A stretch of DNA of 64,000 nt from Begonia masoniana (Eukaryota; Streptophyta; Magnoliopsida; Cucurbitales; Begoniaceae). Location of the stretch: NCBI GenBank assembly GCA_022432975.1, contig CM039510.1, positions 11,482,301 through 11,546,300 of the forward strand, read 5' to 3'. Positions 36,331 to 47,038 of this stretch are shown here, piece after piece. Positions within the stretch are counted from its first letter, which is position 1; each line of letters opens with the position of its first letter. The position numbers and the translations under genes are program-made. Below the pieces are notes generated by a model, which did not search any database, was not told the DNA's origin, and saw nothing but the letters and a program-made list of their open reading frames with translations.

Positions 36331-37933
36331 TCAGTACCTGAACAGTTCTGGATGTTGGTTCATCATGTCTTGCTGGCGTTCCCAAGTTACCTCCTCTGTA
36401 TTCTGATTGTGCCATAAGACTTTCACCAATGGAACTTCTTTGTTGCGCAACATCTTCACTGTAAAATCTAGAATCTTCACAGGCTTTTCTTCATAGGTAA
36501 GTGTAGGTTGAATTTCAATGCTCTGCTGTTCAACAACTTGAGTTGGATCCCGCATACACTTCTTTAACATCGAGACATGGAACACGTCATGTATCCCTCC
36601 CATAGAAGCTGGTAGCTGTAACTGATAGGCTGCCTTCCCAATCCTTTTCAGAATTGAGAAGGGACCAACAAATCTAGGATTCAGTTTGCCTCTCTTTCCA
36701 AATCTCACAACTCCTTTGAATGGTGATACCTTAAGAAAAACCTCATCGCCGATTTTAAACTCTAATTCTCTGCGTCTTCTGTCAGCATAGCTCTTCTGTC
36801 GGCTTTGAGCTGTTAAGATCCTCTGACGGATGAGAGCAACCTTCTCAATAGTCTGCTGCACAATGTCAGGACCAAGCAACTGTGCTTCACCAACTTCGTC
36901 CCAGTACAAAGGAGATCTACATCTTCGTCCATACAAAGCTTCATATGGTGCCATTCCTATTGTTGCTTGAAAACTGTTATTATAAGAAAATTCCACCAAT
37001 GGCAGATACTTGCACCAAGAACCTTGAAAATCCAAAACACATGCCCGAAGCATATCCTCTAATGTTTGAATGGTTCTTTCCGATTGTCCATCTGTTTGAG
37101 GGTAAAAGGCTGTACTGAAGTTTAGCTGTGTGCCCATGGCTTTATGTAAACTCTTCCAAAATTTGGATGTGAATCTAGAGTCTCGGTCCGAAACTATAGT
37201 AGCTGGAACTCCATGCAGTCGCACAACCTCCTGCACATACAATTCAGCTAACTGATCCATAGAGTAAGTCACCTTGATGGGTAAGAAATGGGCTGATTTG
37301 GTTAATCGATCGATTATCGTCCAGATTGCATCATGTCCTTTTGCTGTTCTGGGTAATCCTACAACAAAGTCCATGGTTATCTGCTCCCATTTCCATTCAG
37401 GGAGTGGTAATGGCTGCAACATTCCTGCAGGCCTCTGATGTTCAGCCTTAACCTGCTGGCAGATCAAACACAATCCTACATGTTCAGCAATGCTCCGCTT
37501 CATACCTGGCCACCAATAAGTCTGCTTAAGGTCTCTGTACATCTTCGTACTACCAGGATGAATGGAGAATCTAGAAGAATGAGCTTCAGAAAGGATTTCA
37601 TCGCGAAGCTCTTTATTGGCTGGCACAAAATATCTATTCCTGAACTTAAGTATTCCATCATCGGTATAATTGAAGTCCAAATTGTCGGTAGACTCCATGC
37701 TCAACTTGAACTTTATACACTCCTCATCAATGTTCTGGGTTTCTTTTATCCTTTCTAGAATAGTAGGTTTCAAAGAGATGGCAGAAAGCATAGCTGCTAC
37801 ATTGGACACAGTTTCTAGGTTAAACTTATGAAATTCAGACTCTAAGGCCACCGGCATATCCAGAGTCAAAGCTGAGGCTGACGGTATTACTCTACTTAAT
37901 GCATCAGCCACCACATTGGCCTTACCAGGGTTT
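36331..37933 (-). pseudogene. Element J integrase and chromodomain
   Basis: An intact 527-residue frame from 37914, open leftward from the truncation at 37933, begins in the last residues of RNase H (VADALSRV). It contains the HHCC zinc site (H112, H119, C149, C152), the catalytic triad D182, D243, E279 with DD35E spacing, and a chromodomain-like C-terminus with TWERQQDM near residue 515. No stop or frameshift is seen, so this is the cleanest integrase in the window, but it has no start, RT or gag. In an intact element it joins the cDNA ends to host DNA, and the chromodomain is thought to guide it to chromatin. Confidence 0.93.
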
Positions 37934-38068
37934 ACATGTTCAATCGCATGGCTATAATTATCTTGCTGGATCTGAAACTATTGCAGTAATTTATCACATT
38001 CATTATAAAGTTTTGAATACTTTGTGTCTAAATGCTATTCTCCGTAGTGATGTAAGAAAAACTGTAGT
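37934..38068 (+). pseudogene. Pararetrovirus movement protein domain, left fragment
   Basis: An open stretch of about 45 codons immediately left of solo LTR E. The same reading frame resumes after the target duplication at 42503, so E split one gene. Assignment to the viral movement protein rests on position before the capsid and zinc knuckle and on resemblance to plant-genome polyproteins of this type; it is less certain than the RT call. Confidence 0.6.
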
Positions 38069-38477
38069 TGTAATAACCCAAAAATTTTATTGAATAAAAT
38101 TTAAAGTTTTGTTAAGATTTCGTGAGAGAGTTTAACGGGTTAATTAGCTTATTAAAATTTGGGAATTTATTTGGAAAAAAATTTCAAAAAGGTTTAACGG
38201 GCCGAGTGGACGAGAATTTAACGAGAATATGGAAGTTTAAACACGTGAGGGCGATTTAGTAAATTAGTTAACAAAAATAAATAAAATAGGTTGTTTTAAT
38301 TAATTTAAAAGAAAAGTGAATAAATATTGTAGAACAAATGGTTTCTAATTTAGGTTCGGGTCCCAGTGAAATTAAGCCGGGGGTTATACTTTAAAAAACA
38401 AGATTTAATGAAATTCAAAATGATCGAAAACACGGGAGGGCAAAACGGTAAATGATGATTTATTAATGTTTTAATAA

Positions 38478-38478
38478 G

Positions 38479-38534
<56 letters not shown>
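38478..38534. repeat. (TTA)n microsatellite
   Basis: About 19 trinucleotide copies, only seven bases upstream of the hairpin at 38541. Confidence 0.97.
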
Positions 38535-38537
<3 letters not shown>

Positions 38538-38540
38538 AAA

Positions 38541-38572
38541 CAACAGAATGGCTCAAAGGAGCCATTCTGTTG
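38541..38572. repeat. Perfect inverted repeat in LTR E
   Basis: CAACAGAATGGCTC, loop AAAG, GAGCCATTCTGTTG: 14-bp arms, no mismatch. It is two pairs longer than the LTR A version, with a different loop. Confidence 0.9.
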
Positions 38573-39478
38573 TTCGAGCCTTCGGTGCTCGCGATCGGAG
38601 AAGGAGGTGGAGAGACGAGGAACGTCGGCGATTCCTCGCCGTTTTCAGGCCAGATGACGGCGGCGCTTCCAGGGCTGCCATTTCTGGCCGTCTCCGCACA
38701 CAAATCGAACGGTAAGTCTTCCCCTTCCTGCTCCCCTGTTTCGGTTCTGTTCGTGGCCGAGGGTGATGAGCGAGTTTGGGCTTCGATCACCGGCCATTTT
38801 TGGGCGTTCTTGGCTCGAGATTGCCGGACATTAGGCCGGCTTTAGTCGTCTGGCCGTGAGGAGCCTAATTTAGGCAAAAAACCAGCAAGCCCGATTTGGG
38901 CATTTCGATTTTTGGTGTGTGTAGCCTCGTAATTTTGGTTAGTTTATGTTAATTAGGTATGAGGGGGATTGATTGGTGAAGAAATTGGTGTGAATTGATG
39001 AAAAACCAGAAAGGGGAAAAATTTCGATTTAGGGCAGAATCGGGTTTTTGCCATTTTGACCTAGCTACGGTTGTTTGTTTTAAAATTCCTTTTGGAAGGT
39101 TAAAAAAGGTTATTAGAGGAGTACGTGGCCGCTGGAATTGTTCGATTCCGATAACCGACGCGAAAGTTATGCACGTTTGAAGTTTAGGATTGGTTTTTAC
39201 TGAACCCAAATTAGTGGCCCGTTTAGTCAGGTTTTAGTTGGATTAGGCTAGAAATAGTAGTTTGAGAATAATTGGTGAATGTAAGTTATATTTTGATGAA
39301 GTTTGAATTTTTGTCGTAGGTCGAGGCGTAGGTGGGCAAGAAACCGAACATCCTCAGCAAGCTAGGATGCCAGGTAAGTAGTAGTGTGGGTGTAATGCTT
39401 GTGAGTCGCCCAAAAGGGCCTATATCACAGTTGGTTGCATGTTGCGAGTCGTAAACACGTTTTGAGTAGTTTGTATGT

Positions 39479-40690
39479 GGTGTCCTTCGCGAATTTCGAG
39501 TGAGACTCGGGCTGAAGGTGAGGTGCTCCGCGAATTCTGAGTGAGACTCGGGCCGGAGATGAGGTGCTCCGCAAATTTCGAGTGGGACTCGGGCCGGAGG
39601 TGATGTGCTCCGCGAATTCGGAGTGGGACTCGGGCCAGAGGTGATGTGCTCCGCGAATTCCGAGTGGGACTCAGGCTGGAAGAGATGTGCTCTGCGAATT
39701 CCGAGTGGGACTCGGGCCGGAGGTGATGTGCTCTGCAAATTCCGAGTGGGACTCGGGCCGGAGGTGATGTGCTCCGCGAATTCTGAGTGAGACTCGGGCC
39801 GGAGGTGAGGTTCTCCGCGAATTCTGAGTGAGACTCTGGCCGGAGGTGAGGTGCTCCACGAATTTCGAGTGGGACTCAGGCCGGAGGTGATGTGCTCCGC
39901 GAATTCTGAGTGGGACTCGGGCCGGAGGTGATGTGCTCCGCAAATTCTGAGTGGGACTCAGGGCGGAGGTGATGTTCTCCGCGAATTCCGAGTGGGACTC
40001 GGGCCAGAGGTGATGTGCTCCGCGAATTCCGAGTGAGACTCGGGCCGGAGGTGATGTGCTCCGCGAATTCCGAGTGGGACTCGGGCCGGAGGTGATGTGC
40101 TCCGCGAATTCTGAGTGGGACTCAAGCCAGAGGTGATGTGCTCCGCGAATTCGAGTGGGACTCGGGCCGGAGGTGATGTGCTCCGCGAATTCCGAGTGGG
40201 ACTCGGGCCGGAGGTGATGTGCTCCGCGAATTCCGAGTGGGACTCGGGCGGAGGTGAGGTGCTCCGCGAATTCTGAGTGAGACTCGGGCCGGAGGTGAGG
40301 TGCTCCGCGAATTCTGAGTGAGACTCGGGCCGGAGGTGAGGTGCTCCGCGAATTCGAGTGGGACTCGGGCCGGAGGTGATGTGCTCCGCGAATTCTGAGT
40401 GGGACTCGGGCCGGAGGTGATGTGCTCCGCAAATTCTGAGTGGGACTCAGGGCGGAGGTGATGTTCTCCGTGAATTCCGAGTGGGACTCGGGCCAGAGGT
40501 GAGGTGCTCCAGGAATTCCGAGTGAGACTCGGGCTGGAGGTGAGGTGCTCCGTGAATTCCGAGTGGGACTCGGGCCGGAGGTGATGTGCTCCGCGAATTC
40601 TGAGTGGGACTCAAGCCAGAGGTGATGTGCTCCGCGAATTCCGAGTGAGACTCGGGCCAGAGGTGACGTGCTCTGCGAATTTCGAGTGGC
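39479..40690. repeat. 41-bp minisatellite in LTR E, about 29 copies
   Basis: The unit has GTGCTCCGCGAATTC(C/T)GAGTG and GGACTCGGGCCGGAGGTGAT, so most copies carry an EcoRI site. Since three units equal 123 bp, one frame stays open over the array as a 41-residue repeat; it is not a gene. Confidence 0.95.
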
Positions 40691-41460
40691 AGTGAGCTTT
40701 GTGAGGGTTGTGGGATTAGGTAGTGAGCCTTGTGTGGGACTGTTGTACGTAGATGGTGAGCCTTGTGAGGGTTGTGGGACGGTTGTACGTAGGTAGTGAG
40801 CCTTGTGAGGGTTGTGGGATGGTTGTACGTAGGTAGTGAGCCTTGTGAGGGTTGTGGGATGGTTGTACGTAGATGGTGAGCCTTGTGAGTGTTGTGGGAC
40901 GGTTGTATGTAGGCAGTGAGCTTTGTGAGGGTTGTGGGAGTAGGTAGTGAGCCCTGTGAGGGGTTTGAGATAGTTGTACGTAGATGGTGAGCCTTGTGAG
41001 GGTTGTGGGACGGTTGTATGTAGGCAGTGAGCTTTGTGATGGTTGTGGGAGTACGTAGTGAGCCTTGTGAGGGGTTTAGGACAGTTGTACGTAGATGGTG
41101 AGCCTTGTGAGGGTTGTGGGACGGTTGTATGTAGGCAGTGAGCTTTGTGAGGGTTGTGGGAGTAGGTAGTGAGCCTTGTGAGGGTTGTGGGACAGTTGTA
41201 CGTAGATGGTGAGACTTGTGAGGGTTGTGGGACGGTTGTACGTAGGTAGTTAGCCTTGTGAGGGTTGTGGGACGGTTGTACGTAGATGGTGAGTCTTGTG
41301 AGGGTTGTGGGACGGTTGTATGTAGGCAGTGAGCCTGGTGAGGGTTGTGGGACAGTCGTATGTATGTGGTGAGCCTTGTGAGGGTTGTGAGATAGTTTTA
41401 CGTAGGTAGTGAGCCTTGTGGGAATTTTTGGAACGGTTGTATATAGGTGGTGAGTCTGGT
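40690..41460. repeat. Second minisatellite in LTR E, about 40 bp unit
   Basis: The unit is GGTTGTGGGACGGTTGTACG followed by TAGATGGTGAGCCTTGTGAG, with length variants. About 19 copies, decaying rightward to about 41850. Confidence 0.9.
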
Positions 41461-42502
41461 GGGTTTGTGGGTAAGTTGTGCGTAGGTGGAGAGTCAGTCG
41501 TGCGTAGGTTGTAAGTTTGGTGAGGTTGTGGGTCATGGTATGTAAGTTGCGAGTCTTGCGTACGTGGTGAGTCGTAAGTACGGATGTGGACGAGAAGCTG
41601 TTGATAGTTGGTCATAGTGTAGGATGTGAGTCTTGTGTGTGTTGTGGCCATAGGTACGTATGTGTATGTGTAGTCATTGTTAGTTGTACGCTGTGAGTCT
41701 TGCATACGTGGCGGGTTGTGGGTATGAGTTGTGAGTCCTGTGTAGGTTGTGGGATAGTTTTGTGTTGTGAATCTTGTGTAGGTCTCGGCCTAGTTGTGTG
41801 TATGTTATGAGTCTTGTGCAGGTTATGGGTTGTAGGCACATTTGTGATGCGATGCGGTGAGATGATGACAACGTGTGTAGAGACCTGCATGTGTTAGGAT
41901 TGCATAACTAGCTTTCATGCTTCACGTTTATTTTCCAGCACTTTACTTGCTAAGCTTTGAGCTTACGGTGTGTTCTGTGGTGTAGGTACTGCTGAGCTGG
42001 TGGGTGTGTACCGAGAATCTGACTAGGAGTAGGTGGCAGTTGGTGGCGTGCGACCAGGGCTCCGGTTGATGATAGTGTTAGAGCGACCCGACCCAGGATG
42101 AGCCGTAGCATGGTGTTGATGGGGAGTAGGATTTTTTTGTCTTTTGTGGGGGTATTTGTATTTGTTGTATATAGTCATAGTTATGGAGGTGATATGTCAC
42201 CCTATACTATGGACTTTCTTCATTTTGGTCGATAGTATTTTCGTTCTGTTATGATGATTGTTTGGAGATGTCGTAGACTAGATAGTTGTGTAGAAGTATT
42301 CTGGATTGGTTGGGATTTATTCGTTTGCAGGTACTTAGCATTTTGGGAGCGCCATTTTCAGGCGTTACTCTGTCAAAATTTTCGGAGAGGACGCCGTGGT
42401 GCTTATTGGTTAGGATTAAGGAAAATTAGTGAGTCGTTTAGCTCAGAGTAGTCCCTGTAGCGAACCGCGAATCCTGGTGGGTTTTCGTGGCGTTACAGTA
42501 GT

Positions 42503-43048
42503 TATTGAAAGTAACCTATTAACAACGAATGTTGCTGTTCCATGTTTAATAGATTGGCAAGAAGTAACTTTCCCATCTAACTGGACTATTTCTAATGTTT
42601 TTTCTCCTCAGCCAATAATCAATAGTCTTCAGGAATTTTTTAAAGATATGCAGGATTTAACTATTAATCGTGTAAACTACGACAATGGTCCCGGTGCTGA
42701 CAATGTTCGACGCATCAATTACAAACGTCCAACTCCCCAAGATTTACTTTGGGAAGAAAACTTCTATTTAGAGCAGAAAGCCTATAGTGCTAAAACCATT
42801 TATGAATGGAATATAGATAGTTTATCCGAATATCAAATCTATGAAGTCATTCATAAAATGTTAATGTATTTCAGTGTCTCCAAAGCCGTAAAAAATAGTG
42901 ATCATGACATCGTTATTTTTATTATTAATGGCTTTACCGGTTGTCTAAAAGGTTGGTGCGATAATTATTTATCCTTATCTCAACAAACTGAAATCCTTTG
43001 AGTTGTAAAGCAAGAAAGTTTTGTCGAAATCTCTGTCAACCCTGTTTC
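42503..43048 (+). pseudogene. Pararetrovirus polyprotein, movement protein to capsid part
   Basis: An open frame runs from the E target duplication to a stop at 42999-43001. Segments visible include NNVAVP-like and LIDW (near 42530-42555), YKRPTPQDLLWEENFYL (near 42720-42770) and a conserved GCLKGWCDNYL segment near 42940-42975 that resembles the start of the capsid-like region. The reading breaks before the TRIM insertion at 43049. Function in the ancestor would be cell-to-cell movement and particle assembly; here it is dead. Confidence 0.65.
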
Positions 43049-43904
43049 TGTGATGACCCGAATGTGCACGTATGGGTACGACTGCGGGGCAAAACTCAGG
43101 ACCTAAGTCAAGTGTAGGCGAATCCCGGACTCGAGTATAAGCGAATCTCGGGTTGTAAAAAGGGTTGTCACAATCCCACATCGCTTAGGGAAGTATATGG
43201 AAGTGAAACATATGTAAAGAGACTCTCCCAACATAGTAAGGCACATTTTGGAGCACAATTGGCAACGGATCCCATAAGAACTCCGAAGTTAAAAGTGCTT
43301 TGGCGAGAGCAATTCCAAGTTGGGTGACTTTTCGGGAAGTTCTCGCCAAATAAAGCTGTGAGGGGAGGATATTGGGCTGCGGCCCAATCCCTTGAGCGGA
43401 CAATATCTTGCTGGGAAAAGGGGTCGTTACAAATAGTATCAGAGCCTGTACCCAACCAAAAATGTGGCCAACGAGGACGTTGGGCCCCCGAGGGGTGGTG
43501 ATTGTGATGACCCGAATGTGCACGTATGGGTACGACTGCGGGGCAAACCTCGGGTTGTGGGGCAAACCTCGGGACCTAAGCCGAGTGTAGGCGAACCCCG
43601 GACTCGAGTATAGGCGAATCCTGGGTTGTAAAAAGGGTTGTCACAATTCCACATCGCTTGGGGAAGTATATGGAAGTGAAACATATGTAAAGTGACTCTC
43701 CCAACATAGTAAGACGCATTTTGGAGCACAATTGGCAACGGATCCCATAAGAACTCCGAAATTAAAAGTGCTTCGGCGAGAGCAATTCCAGGTTGGGTGA
43801 CTTTTCGGGAAGTTCTCGCCAAACAAAGCCGTGAGGGGAGGATATTGGGCTGCGGCCCAATCCCTTGAGCGGACAATATCTTGCTGGGAAAATGGGTCGT
43901 TACA
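43049..43904 (+). mobile_element. TRIM element M1 (856 bp)
   Basis: Two direct repeats, 43049-43432 and 43503-43904 (TGTGATGACCCGAATGTG to GGTCGTTACA), flank a 70-bp interior. The interior has a primer site TAGTATCAGAGC (43435-43446, one mismatch to tRNA-iMet) and the polypurine tract GAGGGGTGGTGAT (43490-43502). The target duplication is GTTTC (43044-43048 and 43905-43909). No coding capacity. It sits inside the capsid region of the pararetrovirus relic. Confidence 0.95.
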
Positions 43905-44900
43905 GTTTCAAGACAAACTTTAACTCATCAGAGAACGACAGCTGTCGAAGATGCTGTTTAGTCTCTTATCCAAGCAATAATTCTCCACTTTATTAGCGCT
44001 ATTGATTAACGTCAAGAACGTGGACATCAATTACTTGAGAATCTGCGTTGCCCATCTTTAACCCACTTTCGGTAGTATAAAGATATTTTTATAACTAAAG
44101 CTATGCAGCGTACAGACGCTAATTCTGAACATTGGAAATCTAAATTTATTGATGGCCTTCCTCCTTTATTCGCTCAGAAAGTCCGTCAAAAATTAATGGA
44201 TCTAAATTTTAAAAATATAATATCTTGGTCTACGTGTACTTATGGTTACCTTATAAGTGTCTGTGTGCAAGTAGGTCTTTCCATCTATAACGATATGAAA
44301 CTGCAATATCAACTTAAAAGGCAGAATTTAACAGAAAAGAAAGAAATAGGTTAATTTTGTGAACAATTTGCCTATAATCTACCTAGTCATCATATTAAAT
44401 TCCATCATCCAAAGTCCTTAAAAGAAAAATCTTATAAATCAAAACACAAGAAACAGTATGATAAAGGAAAATATAAAGAAAAATACGATTCTAAAAGGAA
44501 TAAGACTTATCGAAAGGTTTCTAAAAACCCTAAGTCAGAAATTAAATGTTTTAAATGTGGCAAATTCTGACATTATCCTAGTAAATGTTTAACTAAGAAA
44601 AAATTAAACAAACTTAACCTTGATGAAGGCCTTCGCCTTCAATTAACCAAACTTCTTTTAAATTTTACTGATGAAGACTCTTCTAGTGGAAGTAGCTGTA
44701 ATGATGATGACTTTTCCTCATCATCATCCTCTGAGAATAACTGTACCAATAATTATTGTAAAAGATCTTTCGAAGATTTAAATACCTTATCTTTAAATGT
44801 CCTATCCAAGTCTCAGCAGGAAATTATTAATTTAATCGATCAGATCACTGATTCCAAAACTCGAAAGAAAATTATTGAAGTTTTCAACAACAATCAGTAG
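43905..44900 (+). pseudogene. Pararetrovirus capsid-like region and zinc knuckle
   Basis: The frame 44103-44354 has a capsid-like segment (EHWKSKFIDGLPPLFAQKV near 44129). A lysine-rich stretch follows, then a CCHC knuckle at 44549-44590 with a TGA stop (44568-44570) between its second Cys and its His. An acidic, serine-rich stretch follows (44665-44745). This order is typical of caulimovirid nucleocapsids. Several frames are used, so it is a pseudogene. Confidence 0.75.
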
Positions 44901-47038
44901 AATTAAAACCTGAACCAAAACAACCGACAACATCAAAATATTACAGTATTAATGAAATTTTCGATCGTCTCGAAAATGAAAATACTTAAAAAACCCACAA
45001 CAATTCAGGATATTCGTTGAGAAGTAAACGAATTAAAATCTGAATTAATTCAACTTCGCAATAATTTTAATCAGTATAAAAATACGATCCATGATCGTTT
45101 AGTCAACCTTGAATCAAAACAATTATCAACTCCAATTAACGAAACCGAAGAACAAGAATCTTCTTTTCCCCCTTATTTAAACAGTATAAGTAGAATTACT
45201 CATCAGAAATGGTTTATTCAAATTACTCTTGTAATTAAACCAAATTTTAAAATCTCCAATTTAGTTGTTCTGGTTGATAGCGGAGTTGATATTAACTGTA
45301 TTCAGGAAGGATTATTTCCTACTCGGTATTTTGAAAAGACTACTTAAACTTTAACTACTCCTAGTGGTAGCCGTATGAAAATAAATTATAAATTATCTAA
45401 TGTTCAAATCTACAATGATGCAACTTGTTTGACAACGACTTTTCTGCTTGTCAAGAATCTTCAATAACAGGTAATTTTAGGCACGCCTTTTTGACTTTTA
45501 TAATGCCTATCAAAACAATCAATCAATCTAGAATCTATTCTACTATTCAGGATCAAGACATCATTTATCCCTTTGTCTTGGATCCGGAGAGTCGTGTTAT
45601 TAACGAGTTAAAAACTTTTTATAAAAATAAAGAAAACAACTAAATTTTCTTAAAACAGAAATTAATTATTTAAATATTACGCATCAAATTCAATCTCCTA
45701 AATTTCAAGAAAAAATTAAGGATATTGAGAATGCCTTTTTATCTGAAGTATGCAGCACAATACCCAATGCTTTTTGGGAAAGAAAACGTCACGTAATATC
45801 TCTTCCGTATATTTCAAACTTTAATGAAAAATTTATTCCTACTAAGACACGTCCTAGTCAGATGAAACAGAAATACTTGGATTTATGTAAAAAGGAAATT
45901 CAAACCCTTTTAGAAAGAAAATTAATCAGAAAAAGTTATTCTCCCTGGAGTTGTGCAGCCTTCTATGTTTTTAACAGTAACAAAAAGGAGCGAGGAGTCC
46001 CTCGTTTAGTTATAAACTATAAACTTTTGAATGATGTTCTACAATAGATTCGTTATCCAATTCTGGATAAAAAAGATCTTTTAGATAGGTTGCAATCCGC
46101 TTTGATTTTTTCAAAGTTTGATTTAAAATCAAGATATTGGCAAATACAAATAACCGAAAAAGACAGGTAAAAAACTGCGTTTGTTATCACTTTCGGACAT
46201 TTTGAGTGGAATGTGATGCCTTTTGGGTTGAAAAATGCCCCATAAGAATTCCAAAATATCATGAACAACATATTTTCTCCATTTACTTAATTCTGTATTG
46301 TTTATATATTGATGATATTCTTATTTTTTCATCTACTCTTGATTAGCAAATAAAACATCTAAGAATTCTTAAAGATGTTATCAAACATAATGGTTTACTT
46401 ATTTCTGCTTCAAAAATGCAGTTATTTCAAACATTTGTAAGATTTTTAGGTCATACAATTAATCAAGAAACTATTATTCCAATAAACTGTAGTATTGAAT
46501 TTGCTTCGAAATTTTCTGATGAAATTCGGGATAAAACACAATTGCAATGATTTCTCGGTAGTTTAAACTATTTAGGAGATTATTATCAATATTTAGCACA
46601 GGATACTTTTTTTTCTTTATTAACGTCTGCAAAAAAATATTGTACCCTGGACTCAGGATCATACTAATGTCATAAAATGAATTAAACTAAAAGCAAGAAC
46701 TTTACCTTGTCTTTGTTTGTCTAATTCTAGTTGGTATAAAATTGTCAAAACTGATGCCTCTAACATTGGTTATGGAGGTATTCTTAAGCAATTAAATCCT
46801 ACAACTCAGAAAGAAGAAATAGTTCGATTTACTTCCAAAACCTGGAAACCGGTTCAGCAAAATTATTCAACTACTAAAAAAGAAATACTTTCTATTGTAA
46901 AGTTTATTTCAAAATGTCAAGATGACTTATTAAATCAGAAATTTCTTCTTCGCATTGACTGTAGTTCAGCAAAATATATTTTGTCAAAAGATGTTAAAAA
47001 TTTAGTTTCTAAACAAATTTTTGTCTATTGGCAGTTTG
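44901..47038 (+). pseudogene. Pararetrovirus protease, RT and RNase H
   Basis: A coiled-coil-like stretch (45010-45120) precedes a retropepsin with LVDSGVDINCIQEG near 45270. RT follows, with SPWSCAAFYV near 45940, MPFGLKNAP near 46217 and YIDD at 46305-46316. RNase H (KTDASNIGYGGIL near 46750) is cut at 47038 by the copia LTR. Stops include 46045-46047, 46168-46170 and 46244-46246. A related RT with integrase would suggest gypsy; no integrase is seen, and the PFGLKNAP/YIDD type fits pararetroviruses. Confidence 0.85.

Larger units (their letters stand above)
34114..37933 (-). mobile_element. Element J: truncated Ty3/gypsy (3' LTR, PPT, integrase)
   Basis: A minus-strand element. Its 3' LTR is 34114-36295, the polypurine tract lies at 36296-36308, and coding runs 36331-37933. 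It ends abruptly near the end of RNase H, where pararetrovirus sequence begins. The 5' half (LTR, gag, PR, RT) is absent. The left duplication would be GGATT (34109-34113), with no partner left. Confidence 0.9.
38069..42497 (+). mobile_element. Solo LTR E (4429 bp), diverged A-type
   Basis: TGTAATAACCC to GGCGTTACA, flanked by GTAGT (38064-38068 and 42498-42502). Homologous to LTR A in outline: GGGCGATTTAGTAA, the hairpin (38541-38572), AGTACGTGGCCGCTGGAAT (39119), GTGTTCTGTGGTGTAGGTA near 41970 and GGCGTTACTCTG near 42360. The A-type arrays are replaced by other minisatellites (39479-41460). A (TTA)n microsatellite is at 38478-38534. The long minus-strand frame 39671-41536 is a repeat artefact. 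Confidence 0.93.
37934..47038 (+). mobile_element. Endogenous pararetrovirus relic (caulimovirid-like), split by E and M1
   Basis: Viral segments are 37934-38068, 42503-43048 and 43910-47038. The domain order is movement protein, capsid-like, zinc knuckle, protease, RT, RNase H, with no LTR and no integrase. That order and absence fit Caulimoviridae with a fused polyprotein. It is A/T-rich relative to the flanking LTRs. Many stops and shifts and two nested insertions make it inactive. Its right end is cut by copia L. The genus is not assignable from this alone. Confidence 0.8.

Noticed and set aside
39671..41536. 621-residue minus-strand open frame
   Set aside because: It is a frame across the 41-bp and 40-bp minisatellites of LTR E, with a 41-residue peptide repeat and no domain.
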